In this document: positions 1 to 6,725 of the stretch, in pieces
Layout of the letters: each line of letters starts with the position of its first letter
Position numbering within the stretch: position 1 is the stretch's first letter
Source of the DNA: Pseudomonadota bacterium
GTDB taxonomy: Bacteria > Pseudomonadota > Alphaproteobacteria > Rhizobiales > Rhizobiaceae
DNA length: 21,632 bases
Assembly: GCA_023435335.1 (NCBI GenBank)
Contig: JAEYRU010000103.1
Span: forward strand, 1 to 21,632
Direction: 5' to 3'
Position numbers and translations under genes: made by a program
The notes under the pieces: generated by a model
What the model was told of the DNA's origin: nothing
Seen by the model: the letters and a program-made list of their open reading frames with translations, nothing else
Databases searched by the model: none

Positions 1-259
1 CCGGCCCGGAGGTGACCAGCATCACGCCCGCCTTCCCGGTGGAGCGCGCATACCCTTCCGCCGCATGGCCCGCGCCCTGCTCGTGGCGCACGAGGATATG
101 CTTGACGTCGTCCTGCTGGAAAAGCTCGTCGTAGATCGGCAGCACGGCGCCGCCCGGATAGCCGAAAATGTGCTCGACGCCGTTGTCCTTCAGCGCCTGC
201 ACCACCATCTCGGCGCCGGACATCTCGCGCCTGCCGATGTCGATCCCTGGATCGCTCAT
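1..259 (-). CDS. ilvI: Acetolactate synthase large subunit, 5' part (runs off the window)
   Basis: This is the N-terminal 86 residues of acetohydroxyacid synthase, the ThDP-dependent enzyme that makes 2-acetolactate and 2-aceto-2-hydroxybutyrate at the start of valine, leucine and isoleucine synthesis. The translation shows the family signatures EHIFGYPGGAVLPIYDEL (about residues 29-46) and RHEQGAGHAAEGYARS (58-73). Glu60 sits at the family position of the ThDP-activating glutamate. The start is ATG at 259. An alternative ATG at codon 13 (MSGAEMVVQ) matches where many homologues begin. The rest of the gene and the expected small subunit ilvH lie outside the window. Upstream is an attenuator whose leader peptide is rich in branched-chain residues, which supports the assignment. 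The symbol could equally be ilvB, by naming convention only. Confidence 0.93.
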   Translation of the reverse strand, partial: MSDPGIDIGRREMSGAEMVVQALKDNGVEHIFGYPGGAVLPIYDELFQQDDVKHILVRHEQGAGHAAEGYARSTGKAGVMLVTSGP

Positions 260-320
260 CGGTCGTCCCGCCTTGTCGTTTTCGCGCCCTGCGCTCTCTG
301 TCGTCGGATGGTGCGGACAA

Positions 321-346
321 TAAAAAAAGGCCCCTCGGAAGGAGCC
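321..346 (-). terminator. Attenuator terminator of the ilv operon
   Basis: On the minus strand GGCTCC and GGGGCC form a 6-bp stem (one G-U pair) around a TTCCGA loop, followed at once by seven T. This is a textbook intrinsic terminator placed between the leader peptide and the ilvI start, about 60 nt before that start. With no gene in between needing termination, the natural reading is transcription attenuation. Confidence 0.85.
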
Positions 347-351
347 TGCGT

Positions 352-401
352 CGCGCATGGGGTGCTCTCGCCCGGCGGCTACGCCGCCTTGCCCATGCGC
401 G
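352..401 (-). promoter_or_regulatory. Nested leader hairpins of the ilv attenuator
   Basis: Ten perfectly complementary bases (352-361 CGCGCATGGG, 392-401 CCCATGCGCG) enclose an inner perfect hairpin (GGCGGC at 374-379, GCCGCC at 383-388, loop TAC). The upstream arm overlaps the last leader codons just after the Val-Val pair, so a ribosome stalled on the branched-chain codons would open it. The partner that would form an antiterminator with the terminator stem is not obvious by eye; GGGC or GAGC around 365-373 could pair with the 5' terminator arm. Confidence 0.7.
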
Positions 402-432
402 TTCCTACTACGAGAATGATCTTCGTCGTCAT
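379..432 (-). CDS. ilv operon leader peptide (17 aa)
   Basis: The small ORF reads MTTKIILVVGTRMGKAA. The run Ile-Ile-Leu-Val-Val at residues 5-9 covers all three branched-chain amino acids, the end products of the downstream enzyme. It is followed by nested hairpins and a U-tract terminator before ilvI, which is the arrangement of a ribosome-mediated attenuator: scarcity of charged Ile, Leu or Val tRNA stalls the ribosome and allows readthrough. No Shine-Dalgarno is visible. The predicted promoter puts the transcription start within one to three bases of the ATG, so the peptide is probably translated from a leaderless or near-leaderless transcript, as reported for trpL of Sinorhizobium meliloti. 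The function is inferred from architecture; the sequence itself is seen directly. Confidence 0.85.
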   Translation of the reverse strand: MTTKIILVVGTRMGKAA

Positions 433-440
433 GGGCGCGG

Positions 441-470
441 ACAATAGGGGTGCCATCTCGTGACTGTCAA
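441..470 (-). promoter_or_regulatory. Promoter of the ilv leader/ilvI transcript
   Basis: The minus strand has a perfect TTGACA -35 box (465-470), an 18-bp spacer and a TATTGT -10 box (441-446). The expected start point is about 433-435, directly at the leader ATG (432). Confidence 0.75.
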
Positions 471-514
471 TGGCAAATGCTGCATTGTCGCGAACCGTGA
501 CTTGAGGAGCAGAA

Positions 515-1465
515 ATGAGCTGGACCATTCGGCATGGAACTCTGCAACCATTAGTGCTGGCGATCGCCTTCGTATTGATAACCACCAGTTGCTCACCGCG
601 TTCTGCGTCCCGCAAAGCTTGGATCGCGTGGGCCTCACTGACCGCTGGCTATCCCTATTTTGCTTCTATCATCGCTGACGGAAACGGACGCAGTTGGGTT
701 TATTTTTTCACCCTCGACGGTAGGTGGGAAAAAACGCTCAAGCTCCAGGATGTTTCCTTCAATGGAGTCACATTGAGTGAAAATAATCCACTGGAGGCGC
801 TTATTACAGGTCACTCGGATGGGAAACATAATCTATATAAATATGATATAGAACAAGAAATAATTGAGACAATCATGTCATCCTATCAACCAATATTGTC
901 GCCTTTTTACTTGGATGGAACTCCTTGTGCTCTGATGCCGAACATCATAACGCAGAAAGGAGCGTACGAATTCGATATTTTATGCAAAGGTATCCGCAAG
1001 ACCACGAAGGAGCGAATCAAAAGCGGAGGGTACAATATCAGCGCGGACGGCAGGGCGATATTTACTGAAGGTTTTGATGAAGCGAACCAAATCGAAATAC
1101 AGAACAAGGAAGTAAAAATCACCCCGGTCGATCTGCCAAAGCACCGGGGAAACACCCCAGAGCTGTTCTCGTTTGCAGGAAGATTCTACGCCACCAACCG
1201 TTCCAGAAGTCAAATGTGGCAACTGGATTCGGGCGCTCCGACGCCCCTTTCTCGAGATAAATTCCCACCCATACCGGAACTACCAAAATCAGGCAATATT
1301 AGAATTGTCTTCGTGGACAACGAAAAAGCTGTCGTCGCGGCATTCAATGAGAAGATTCCATCAATAGAGATCACTCAAACGGATAAAAGTACGAAGAAGA
1401 CATCCGCAATTTTGTTCGATGCCGACGCCGCTAGATTCGGGCGTCACTCCATCGAGGCCGAGTAA
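515..1465 (+). CDS. Predicted lipoprotein of unknown function, AT-rich
   Basis: I do not recognise this 316-aa protein. Residues 1-26 look like a lipoprotein signal: a basic start, the hydrophobic stretch LVLAIAFVLI and then TTSC with Cys26 as the candidate lipidated residue. The lipobox is imperfect (Thr at -3). The body is rich in short beta-strand-like stretches with polar or glycine turns such as ADGNGRSWVYFF and LDGRWEKTL. This could be a beta-propeller of the TolB/WD type, but that is a guess. A good GAGGAG ribosome-binding site lies 6 nt before the ATG. Base composition is strikingly more AT-rich than both flanks, with codons such as ATA, AAA and TAT that neighbours avoid, suggesting recent acquisition. 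It starts divergently from the ilv leader and ends 15 nt before the epimerase gene. Confidence 0.7.
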   Translation: MSWTIRHGTLQPLVLAIAFVLITTSCSPRSASRKAWIAWASLTAGYPYFASIIADGNGRSWVYFFTLDGRWEKTLKLQDVSFNGVTLSENNPLEALITGHSDGKHNLYKYDIEQEIIETIMSSYQPILSPFYLDGTPCALMPNIITQKGAYEFDILCKGIRKTTKERIKSGGYNISADGRAIFTEGFDEANQIEIQNKEVKITPVDLPKHRGNTPELFSFAGRFYATNRSRSQMWQLDSGAPTPLSRDKFPPIPELPKSGNIRIVFVDNEKAVVAAFNEKIPSIEITQTDKSTKKTSAILFDADAARFGRHSIEAE

Positions 1466-1480
1466 TCAAGCGAGAAACAA

Positions 1481-2383
1481 ATGATCCCACGCAAGCGCAT
1501 CCTATTCACCGGCGGCTCCGGCAAGGCCGGCCGCCATGTCGTGCCTTACCTGCTGGAGCGCGGCCACCGCGTGGTCAATGTCGACCTCAAGCCGCTCGAT
1601 CATCCGGGCGTCGACAACCTCGTCGCCGACATCACCGACTCCGGCCAGATGTTCAACGTGATGACGTCCTACGCCAATTTCGACGAACTGGAGCCGGGCG
1701 TCGGCGTGCCGGCCTTCGACGCCGTCGTGCACTTCGCCGCCGTGCCGCGCATCCTCATCAACCCGGACAACGAGACGTTCCGCGTCAACACGATGGGCAC
1801 CTATAACGTCATCGAGGCGGCGGTGAAGCTCGGCATCCGCAAGATCGTCATCGCGTCTTCGGAGACCACCTACGGCATCTGCTTCGCCGACGGCCGCGCC
1901 GACCCGCATTCGCTGCCGCTGGAGGAGGACTACGACATCGACCCGATGGACAGCTACGGGCTGTCGAAGGTCGTCAACGAGAAGACGGCGCGCGCCTTCC
2001 AGCGCCGGTCCGGCTTCGACATCTATGCGCTGAGGATCGGCAACGTGGTCGAGCCGCACGAATACGAGACGCTGTTCCCGGTTTACTTCGCCAACCCCGA
2101 GATGCGCCGCCGCAACGCCTTCTGCTACATCGACGCGCGCGACCTCGGCCAGATCGTCGACCTCTGCCTCGAGAAGGACGGGCTCGGCTTCCAGGTTTTC
2201 AACGCCGGCAACGACACAAACGGAATGAACATTCCCACCTCCGAGCTTCTCGCGCGCTTCTTTCCCGGCGTGCCGGTCACGCGAGAGCTCGGCGAGAGCG
2301 AGGCGCTGTTCTCCAACAGGAAGATCCGGGAGATGCTCGGCTTTCGCGAGGAGCACGACTGGCGCAAGCACGTGAAGGGGTGA
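1481..2383 (+). CDS. NAD-dependent epimerase/dehydratase (extended SDR family)
   Basis: This is a 300-aa extended short-chain dehydrogenase/reductase. The N-terminal Rossmann signature TGGSGKAG (10-17) follows the first beta strand, and an acidic residue at the end of strand 2 (VNVD, 32-35) favours NAD over NADP. The catalytic set is SSETTYG (126-132) and Tyr159-xxx-Lys163 in SYGLSK. Family members act on nucleotide-sugars or sugar acids (for example UDP-glucose 4-epimerase or uronate dehydrogenase); the substrate cannot be read from the sequence. It starts 15 nt after the AT-rich lipoprotein gene and may share its transcript, but its GC-rich codon use is that of the host chromosome. A weak GCGAG ribosome-binding site precedes the ATG. 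Confidence 0.85.
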   Translation: MIPRKRILFTGGSGKAGRHVVPYLLERGHRVVNVDLKPLDHPGVDNLVADITDSGQMFNVMTSYANFDELEPGVGVPAFDAVVHFAAVPRILINPDNETFRVNTMGTYNVIEAAVKLGIRKIVIASSETTYGICFADGRADPHSLPLEEDYDIDPMDSYGLSKVVNEKTARAFQRRSGFDIYALRIGNVVEPHEYETLFPVYFANPEMRRRNAFCYIDARDLGQIVDLCLEKDGLGFQVFNAGNDTNGMNIPTSELLARFFPGVPVTRELGESEALFSNRKIREMLGFREEHDWRKHVKG

Positions 2384-2430
2384 TCACAGGTCGCTTTGCC
2401 GATCTCTTGGGGAATCGTCCCGGGGTTTGA

Positions 2431-3108
2431 TTGACGCACATGGAAGGAGACACGGTCCGAAACAGGCTTCGCGAGCACGTCGCGCGCAAGTCCATCCTGT
2501 CGGCGCGGGATCGATGCGTTGTCGCCATCGACGGTGTGGACGGTTCTGGAAAGACCATTTTCGCCGCCGAACTGGCCGCTGCCGCGGCGTCCCTTGGATA
2601 CTCCGTCATTCGCGCGAGCATCGACGGTTTTCATCGTCCCAAGGAGCTTCGTTATCTGAGAGGCAGAAACAGCCCAGAAGGCTATTTTCTTGACTCCTAC
2701 GACTACGACACCTTCCGGCAGGATCTTCTGTCGCCTTTCCGCTCAGGCGCAAGATATGTTCACACGGCACGGTTCGACCACACGAAGAATGAGGAAGTCA
2801 CATCAGCCGTTGCCGAGGCGGAAGCGCGCTCACTTCTGCTGATCGATGGAATCTTTCTCCATCGCGATGAGCTCGTCGATTGCTGGGATTTGAGCGTGTT
2901 CCTCCAAGTTCCCTTTCCGACCTCCTACATGCGGATGGCTGCCCGAGATGGCTCGAATCCCGATCCGAATGCCCCTGAGAACCGCCGGTATCTGGAAGGA
3001 CAACGCATCTATCTGCGCCAGTGCGCTCCGCAGCACCGCGCCACAATTCTGATCGACAACGCCGATCTTGATCATCCTCAGATCCTGCGCGAACTGCCAT
3101 TCGGTTGA
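2431..3108 (+). CDS. Uridine kinase-like P-loop NTPase
   Basis: A 225-aa protein (from TTG) with Walker A GVDGSGKT at residues 35-42, followed by an ASIDGFHRP segment. That segment is the nucleoside-binding signature of uridine kinase/phosphoribulokinase-type enzymes. LLLIDGIFLHRDEL is a Walker-B-like strand, and the C-terminal DPNAPENRRYLEGQRIYLR region fits the lid. It probably phosphorylates a nucleoside or similar small molecule; the substrate is not determined. Two starts are possible: TTG at 2431 with GGGG 5 nt upstream, or ATG at 2440, three codons later. GC content looks somewhat lower than in the epimerase gene before it. The gene ends 8 nt from the convergent hypothetical gene. Confidence 0.8.
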   Translation: MTHMEGDTVRNRLREHVARKSILSARDRCVVAIDGVDGSGKTIFAAELAAAAASLGYSVIRASIDGFHRPKELRYLRGRNSPEGYFLDSYDYDTFRQDLLSPFRSGARYVHTARFDHTKNEEVTSAVAEAEARSLLLIDGIFLHRDELVDCWDLSVFLQVPFPTSYMRMAARDGSNPDPNAPENRRYLEGQRIYLRQCAPQHRATILIDNADLDHPQILRELPFG

Positions 3109-3116
3109 GCGAAGGA

Positions 3117-3431
3117 CTAGGTGGGGTACCGGACTGAAGCCCTTTTGCGCCGCCGCCCCGCCTTGATCTGCGCGATCCGCTCCGCATCGTCTTCCGACAG
3201 ATGCCGTCCGCGCTCCAGTATCTCGAGCGTGTATTCCTCGTAGGTCAGCCCCAGCCTTTCCGCCCGCGCCATCCGCATCAGCGCAATCTGGGCGGGGATC
3301 GCCTTCCACGCCGCGGCATGAGCGCGCTTCCACTGCAGGAAGATATGCGGATCTCCCTTCCCCCACGGCGATCCCGCATAGTCGTCGAGCGGCGGACCGC
3401 CATTGTCGCCGATGCGCCCCTGCATCCCCAT
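3117..3431 (-). CDS. Small conserved-type hypothetical protein
   Basis: About 104 aa, without a recognised function. It opens with RIGDNGGPPLDD, a short segment I associate with small uncharacterised rhizobial proteins. The middle is WGKGDPHIFLQWKRAHAAAWK, followed by a helical stretch LTYEEYTLEILERGRHL and a very basic tail (AGRRRKRASVR). No signal peptide or membrane segment is seen. The ATG at 3431 lies 1 nt after the TGA of the XRE-cupin regulator gene. Other starts are TTG at 3449 (which would overlap that gene) and ATG at 3425. The tight junction implies translation coupled to the regulator and a shared transcript. The basic tail and helical middle would allow nucleic-acid contact, but this is only a suggestion. 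Confidence 0.7.
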   Translation of the reverse strand: MGMQGRIGDNGGPPLDDYAGSPWGKGDPHIFLQWKRAHAAAWKAIPAQIALMRMARAERLGLTYEEYTLEILERGRHLSEDDAERIAQIKAGRRRKRASVRYPT

Positions 3432-3432
3432 C

Positions 3433-4008
3433 TCAGACCCGCTTGGCAACGAGGGCCACGAGATATACCGCCGGCTCGGGCCCCGGCGCGTGGTAGCGGC
3501 GCGGCGCCGGTGTCGCGCCCATGCGGTAGCAGTCGCCTGCCAGCATATCGACCGTCGTATCGCCGTCGGTGAACTTGAGCCGGCCCGACAGCAGCCAGAT
3601 TACTTCGGTCGAAAGCCCGTAGACGTCGGCCGGGAAGTTCACCATCTCGCCCGGCGGCAGCCGCACGTGGATGAGTTCCAGTCCCTCCGGCGACGGGGGC
3701 GAGACATGCCGCCGCACATAACCGGTGGCGGGATCGGTCCAGCGCCGTTGTTCCTCGGCGCGCAGCAGTTGGCCTCCGGTGGACATCTCGGCAAGGGCGA
3801 TCAAAGAGGAGAGCGTCATGCCGAATGCAGACGAGATCCTGACCAGCAGTTCCGCAGTGGGGCTCGCCTCCCCGCGTTCGACCTTGCTCAGCATGGCGCG
3901 CGAGACGCCGGAACGGTCGGCGAGATCTTCAAGTGACCACTGCCGCTTCGCGCGCTCCGATCGGATTCGCTCGCCCAGCCGGAGTTCTGATTCCATCCTC
4001 ATAGACAT
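3433..4008 (-). CDS. XRE-family transcriptional regulator with C-terminal cupin domain
   Basis: A 191-aa regulator. Residues 10-65 form an XRE helix-turn-helix (RIRSERAKRQWSLEDLADRS with recognition helix VSRAMLSKVERGEASP). Residues 105-185 form a cupin_2 beta-barrel (EVIWLLSGRLKFTDGD and GDCYRMG), the usual small-ligand sensor of this family. An in-frame ATG exists at 4020, but a likely -10 box and palindrome cover it, so I prefer ATG at 4008; 4002 and 3996 are also possible. The gene is followed with almost no gap by a small hypothetical gene and is divergent from the HerA-like ATPase. Its own operator candidate suggests autorepression. The ligand and other targets are unknown. Confidence 0.88.
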   Translation of the reverse strand: MSMRMESELRLGERIRSERAKRQWSLEDLADRSGVSRAMLSKVERGEASPTAELLVRISSAFGMTLSSLIALAEMSTGGQLLRAEEQRRWTDPATGYVRRHVSPPSPEGLELIHVRLPPGEMVNFPADVYGLSTEVIWLLSGRLKFTDGDTTVDMLAGDCYRMGATPAPRRYHAPGPEPAVYLVALVAKRV

Positions 4009-4011
4009 GAT

Positions 4012-4027
4012 TTCCATCATAATGGAA
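4012..4027. promoter_or_regulatory. Operator candidate overlapping the XRE gene promoter
   Basis: TTCCATTATGATGGAA (minus strand) is an inverted repeat with 6-bp arms TTCCAT/ATGGAA and a 4-bp centre. The TATGAT inside it (4016-4021) is a good -10 box, with TTGCGT 16 bp upstream as a weak -35. A repressor bound here would block polymerase directly, which fits autoregulation by the XRE protein. Confidence 0.55.
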
Positions 4028-4154
4028 GGTGAAGCGAACGCAAGCAGGCTTTTCGAGGGCAGGCCTTAACCCTCTCTAAACCATGGTGCCACACGCAGCC
4101 TTAACCCACCCCCGCCATTCTGCCTCAGGTGGGGTGAAAGGGATCTTGAGGGCG

Positions 4155-5969
4155 ATGTATTTGGAACGCGGAGCCGCAGAGGCGACCGACCAGGAACGAC
4201 GCGACGGCTCCCAGCCGGCACAGCGCATCCTCGGCCATGTCGTGCAGTGCGACGGCGCACGCGCCATGGTCGCGGCTTTCGCAGACGACGAGAATGGCTC
4301 GGCCGCCTCGCTCTGGGCCGTCGGCCGCATGATCTCGATTAACCTCAACCAGACCCGCACGGTCGGCCTCGTCTACGCAATCGACCGGCCCGGGCATGAC
4401 TGGCGCGAGGGCCAGCGAAACGCCATCGAGGTCAGCGTCGAATTGATCGGCGAAGTGCGCGACGTCGACGGGCAGCCCGTCTTCGACCGCGGCATCACCA
4501 TCTACCCGCATATCGGGGCCGTCGCCCACCGCATCCGCGCGCAGGACCTGGAAGCGGTCTACGATCTTGGCGGCCGCCAGTCCGTGCGCATCGGCACGCT
4601 CTCGCAGGACGAGAAGATCGCCGCCTGCATAGCGGTCGACGATACCCTCAACCGGCACTTCGCCGTCGTCGGCACGACCGGAGTAGGCAAATCGACGGCC
4701 GTCTCGCTGATGCTGCGCAAGGCGATCGCGGCGCGGCCCGATCTTCGTGTGCTGATCCTCGACCCTCACAACGAATTTGCTTCCACCTTCGCCGATCAGG
4801 CCATCCGTATCGACTCGAAGTCGCTCGACCTGCCCTTCTGGCTGTTCCGCCTCGAAGAGCTGGTCGAGGTCCTCTACCGCGGGCGGGAGCCGGTGGCGGA
4901 CGAGGTGGAACTGTTGCGCGACCTGATACCGTTGGCGAAACAACAGTTTCGCGGCGGTGCGCAGCCAGTGCAGTTGCGCCGCTACAATGACGGCGGCATC
5001 ACCGCCGACACGCCCGTCCCCTACCGGATGGTGGATCTCCTGCGCCTGATTGACGAACGCATGGGCCAGCTCGACACCAAGAACGAGCGCCCGTTCTACC
5101 GCGCCCTGCGCATTCGCATCGACTCGGCGATGAACGACGCGAGCTACCGCTTCATGTTCGGCTCGCGCCTCTACGATGACACATTGCACCATACGATCGG
5201 CAAGATCTTCCGCGTGCCCCACGAGGGCAAGCCGGTGACCTGCCTCGAGATGGCCGGCATGCCCGGCGAGGTGGTCAACTCCGTCTGTTCGGTGCTCGCC
5301 CGTCTCGCCTTCGATCTCGCCAGCTGGAGCGGCGGCAAGCTCAAGCTGCTCGTCCTGTGCGAGGAAGCGCACCGCTACATGCCGTCCGACGTGCGGCTGG
5401 GCTTCGGGCCCACACGCGACGCGCTCTCGCGCATCGCCAAGGAAGGCCGCAAGTACGGCTGCTATCTCGGCGTCGTGACCCAGCGTCCGGGCGAGCTCGA
5501 TCCCACCATACTGTCGCAGTGCTCGACGGTATTCGCCATGCGGCTCTCCAACGAACGCGACCAGGAGATCATCCGCTCGGCCATTGCCGATTCATCGGCC
5601 TCGACGCTCTCATTCCTGTCGTCCATGGGCCAGCGCGAGGCGATCGCCTTCGGCGAAGGTGTGGCGACCACCATGCGCATGAAATTCGAGCACCTCGATC
5701 CCGTCTACATACCTGGTTCGGCCGAGAAGGCCGGCCTTTCCCGCTACAACCCCGACGAGGACGGCGAGGTTGACCTCGTGCAACTCGTGAACAAGCTGAG
5801 CAACATGCCAAGGCAGCCCGAACTGCCCGAAGACAGCGGCGCGATCGACCCGGGCATGTTCGGCGGCGACAGTATTCTTAAGAGGCCGTTGGCCGACGGG
5901 CCGCGCGGCGACGAGGATCGCGACCTGTACGGACGCCGCGCCTACGACAATCGCTTCACCCGACGCTGA
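4155..5969 (+). CDS. HerA-like DUF87 ATPase (bipolar helicase/translocase family)
   Basis: A 604-aa protein of the HerA/FtsK superfamily, hexameric DNA translocases. The N-terminal about 120 residues fit a HAS-barrel-like domain (VGRMISINLN). Walker A is GTTGVGKST at 173-181. Walker B is LKLLVLCEEAH with the catalytic acidic pair at about 403-404. The signature TQRPGELDPTILSQC and then RLSNERDQEIIR supply the sensor and arginine-finger regions. HerA usually pairs with a NurA nuclease in DNA end processing; no nuclease gene is visible nearby, so the partner is unknown. An upstream in-frame ATG at 4083 exists, but MYLERG at 4155, preceded by GAGGG, better fits typical starts. The gene is divergent from the XRE regulator and followed by a membrane protein gene. 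Confidence 0.85.
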   Translation: MYLERGAAEATDQERRDGSQPAQRILGHVVQCDGARAMVAAFADDENGSAASLWAVGRMISINLNQTRTVGLVYAIDRPGHDWREGQRNAIEVSVELIGEVRDVDGQPVFDRGITIYPHIGAVAHRIRAQDLEAVYDLGGRQSVRIGTLSQDEKIAACIAVDDTLNRHFAVVGTTGVGKSTAVSLMLRKAIAARPDLRVLILDPHNEFASTFADQAIRIDSKSLDLPFWLFRLEELVEVLYRGREPVADEVELLRDLIPLAKQQFRGGAQPVQLRRYNDGGITADTPVPYRMVDLLRLIDERMGQLDTKNERPFYRALRIRIDSAMNDASYRFMFGSRLYDDTLHHTIGKIFRVPHEGKPVTCLEMAGMPGEVVNSVCSVLARLAFDLASWSGGKLKLLVLCEEAHRYMPSDVRLGFGPTRDALSRIAKEGRKYGCYLGVVTQRPGELDPTILSQCSTVFAMRLSNERDQEIIRSAIADSSASTLSFLSSMGQREAIAFGEGVATTMRMKFEHLDPVYIPGSAEKAGLSRYNPDEDGEVDLVQLVNKLSNMPRQPELPEDSGAIDPGMFGGDSILKRPLADGPRGDEDRDLYGRRAYDNRFTRR

Positions 5970-6071
5970 GCCAGGTTTCACGGCACCACCCTGGTGCTCG
6001 GTGCACTATTCGCGCCCGCCATCTCGCCCTATTCTCCCGCGACTCGCTTGAGCGGGTGCGGGGGTTGGACG

Positions 6072-6716
6072 GTGGAACGCGATCTGAGCCAGGAACCGTC
6101 CGGAGCGGATGAACGGCGTCCCCCGCCGTCGTACGACGGGCACTGGAGTATCGCCGGTCGCCGGCTTTCGATGCTGCCGCTCGCAGGCCTTTCCGTCGCT
6201 TTCGGAGCTTCAGTGGCGATTGCCGCGGCCGTGTGGTCAGGGGCGTTCGCCGGAGGAATGCCGCCGTGGGACGGGGGAGCCGGCTATTGGCCCGCTTCGG
6301 CCGGACTTCTCGCGCTGGTTTCGGCTGGCTGGCTGGCGGGTGCAATCCTGGTCTGCCACATGCTCGCCGGCCAGCGGCATTCGGGCCGCGACAATGCGCC
6401 CTTCTCGCCGTCCTGGACCGGCATGCTGGCGGCATTCGGCGTTGGGCCGCTGCTGCTGGTGCTGTTCTTCGCCCTGATCGGGCTCGCCGCCGATCTTGTC
6501 GCGAACCCTCTTGCCGCGATCCTGGCGACGACGGCAGCGCTTGTGCCTTTCGCGTGGGGACGCTCGGCCTTTCTCCATCTGACAGGGGAGTTGCTCGTGT
6601 CCTTGTTCGCCTGGCTGGCGCTGCTGGTGCTCCCGGCGTTCTGGGACGATCCGGTCAGCCGCCTCTTCGCCAGGAGCCTGATCGATCTTCTGAACCTTGC
6701 GGGGCTCCTTCCGTGA
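6072..6716 (+). CDS. Hypothetical membrane protein with about five transmembrane helices
   Basis: About 214 aa from GTG at 6072 (VERDLSQEPSG). A longer reading from GTG at 5994 is possible but starts inside a stem-loop, and an ATG at codon 34 would drop most of the soluble head. After a hydrophilic N-terminus of about 30 residues, five hydrophobic spans follow: LPLAGLSVAFGASVAIAAA, GLLALVSAGWLAGAILVCHM, GVGPLLLVLFFALIGLAADL, LAAILATTAALVPFAW and LLVSLFAWLALLVLPAFW. This resembles small uncharacterised inner-membrane proteins. It lies downstream of the HerA-like gene, with about 100 nt between, and converges on the diguanylate cyclase with 9 nt between stops. I do not recognise a family or function. 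Confidence 0.6.
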   Translation: MERDLSQEPSGADERRPPPSYDGHWSIAGRRLSMLPLAGLSVAFGASVAIAAAVWSGAFAGGMPPWDGGAGYWPASAGLLALVSAGWLAGAILVCHMLAGQRHSGRDNAPFSPSWTGMLAAFGVGPLLLVLFFALIGLAADLVANPLAAILATTAALVPFAWGRSAFLHLTGELLVSLFAWLALLVLPAFWDDPVSRLFARSLIDLLNLAGLLP

Positions 6717-6725
6717 TCGCTTCGC

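Noticed and set aside
65..463. 132-aa plus-strand frame over the ilv region
   Set aside because: Antisense to ilvI and its leader; no ribosome-binding site or motif, and it runs through the attenuator.
1502..2371. 289-aa open frame on the minus strand
   Set aside because: Antisense shadow of the epimerase gene; Val/Arg/Asp-rich low-complexity translation without any motif, whereas the plus strand has clear SDR motifs.
4125..5372. 415-aa open frame on the minus strand
   Set aside because: Shadow of the HerA-like ATPase caused by high GC; repetitive Ala/Val/Asp/His composition and no domain.
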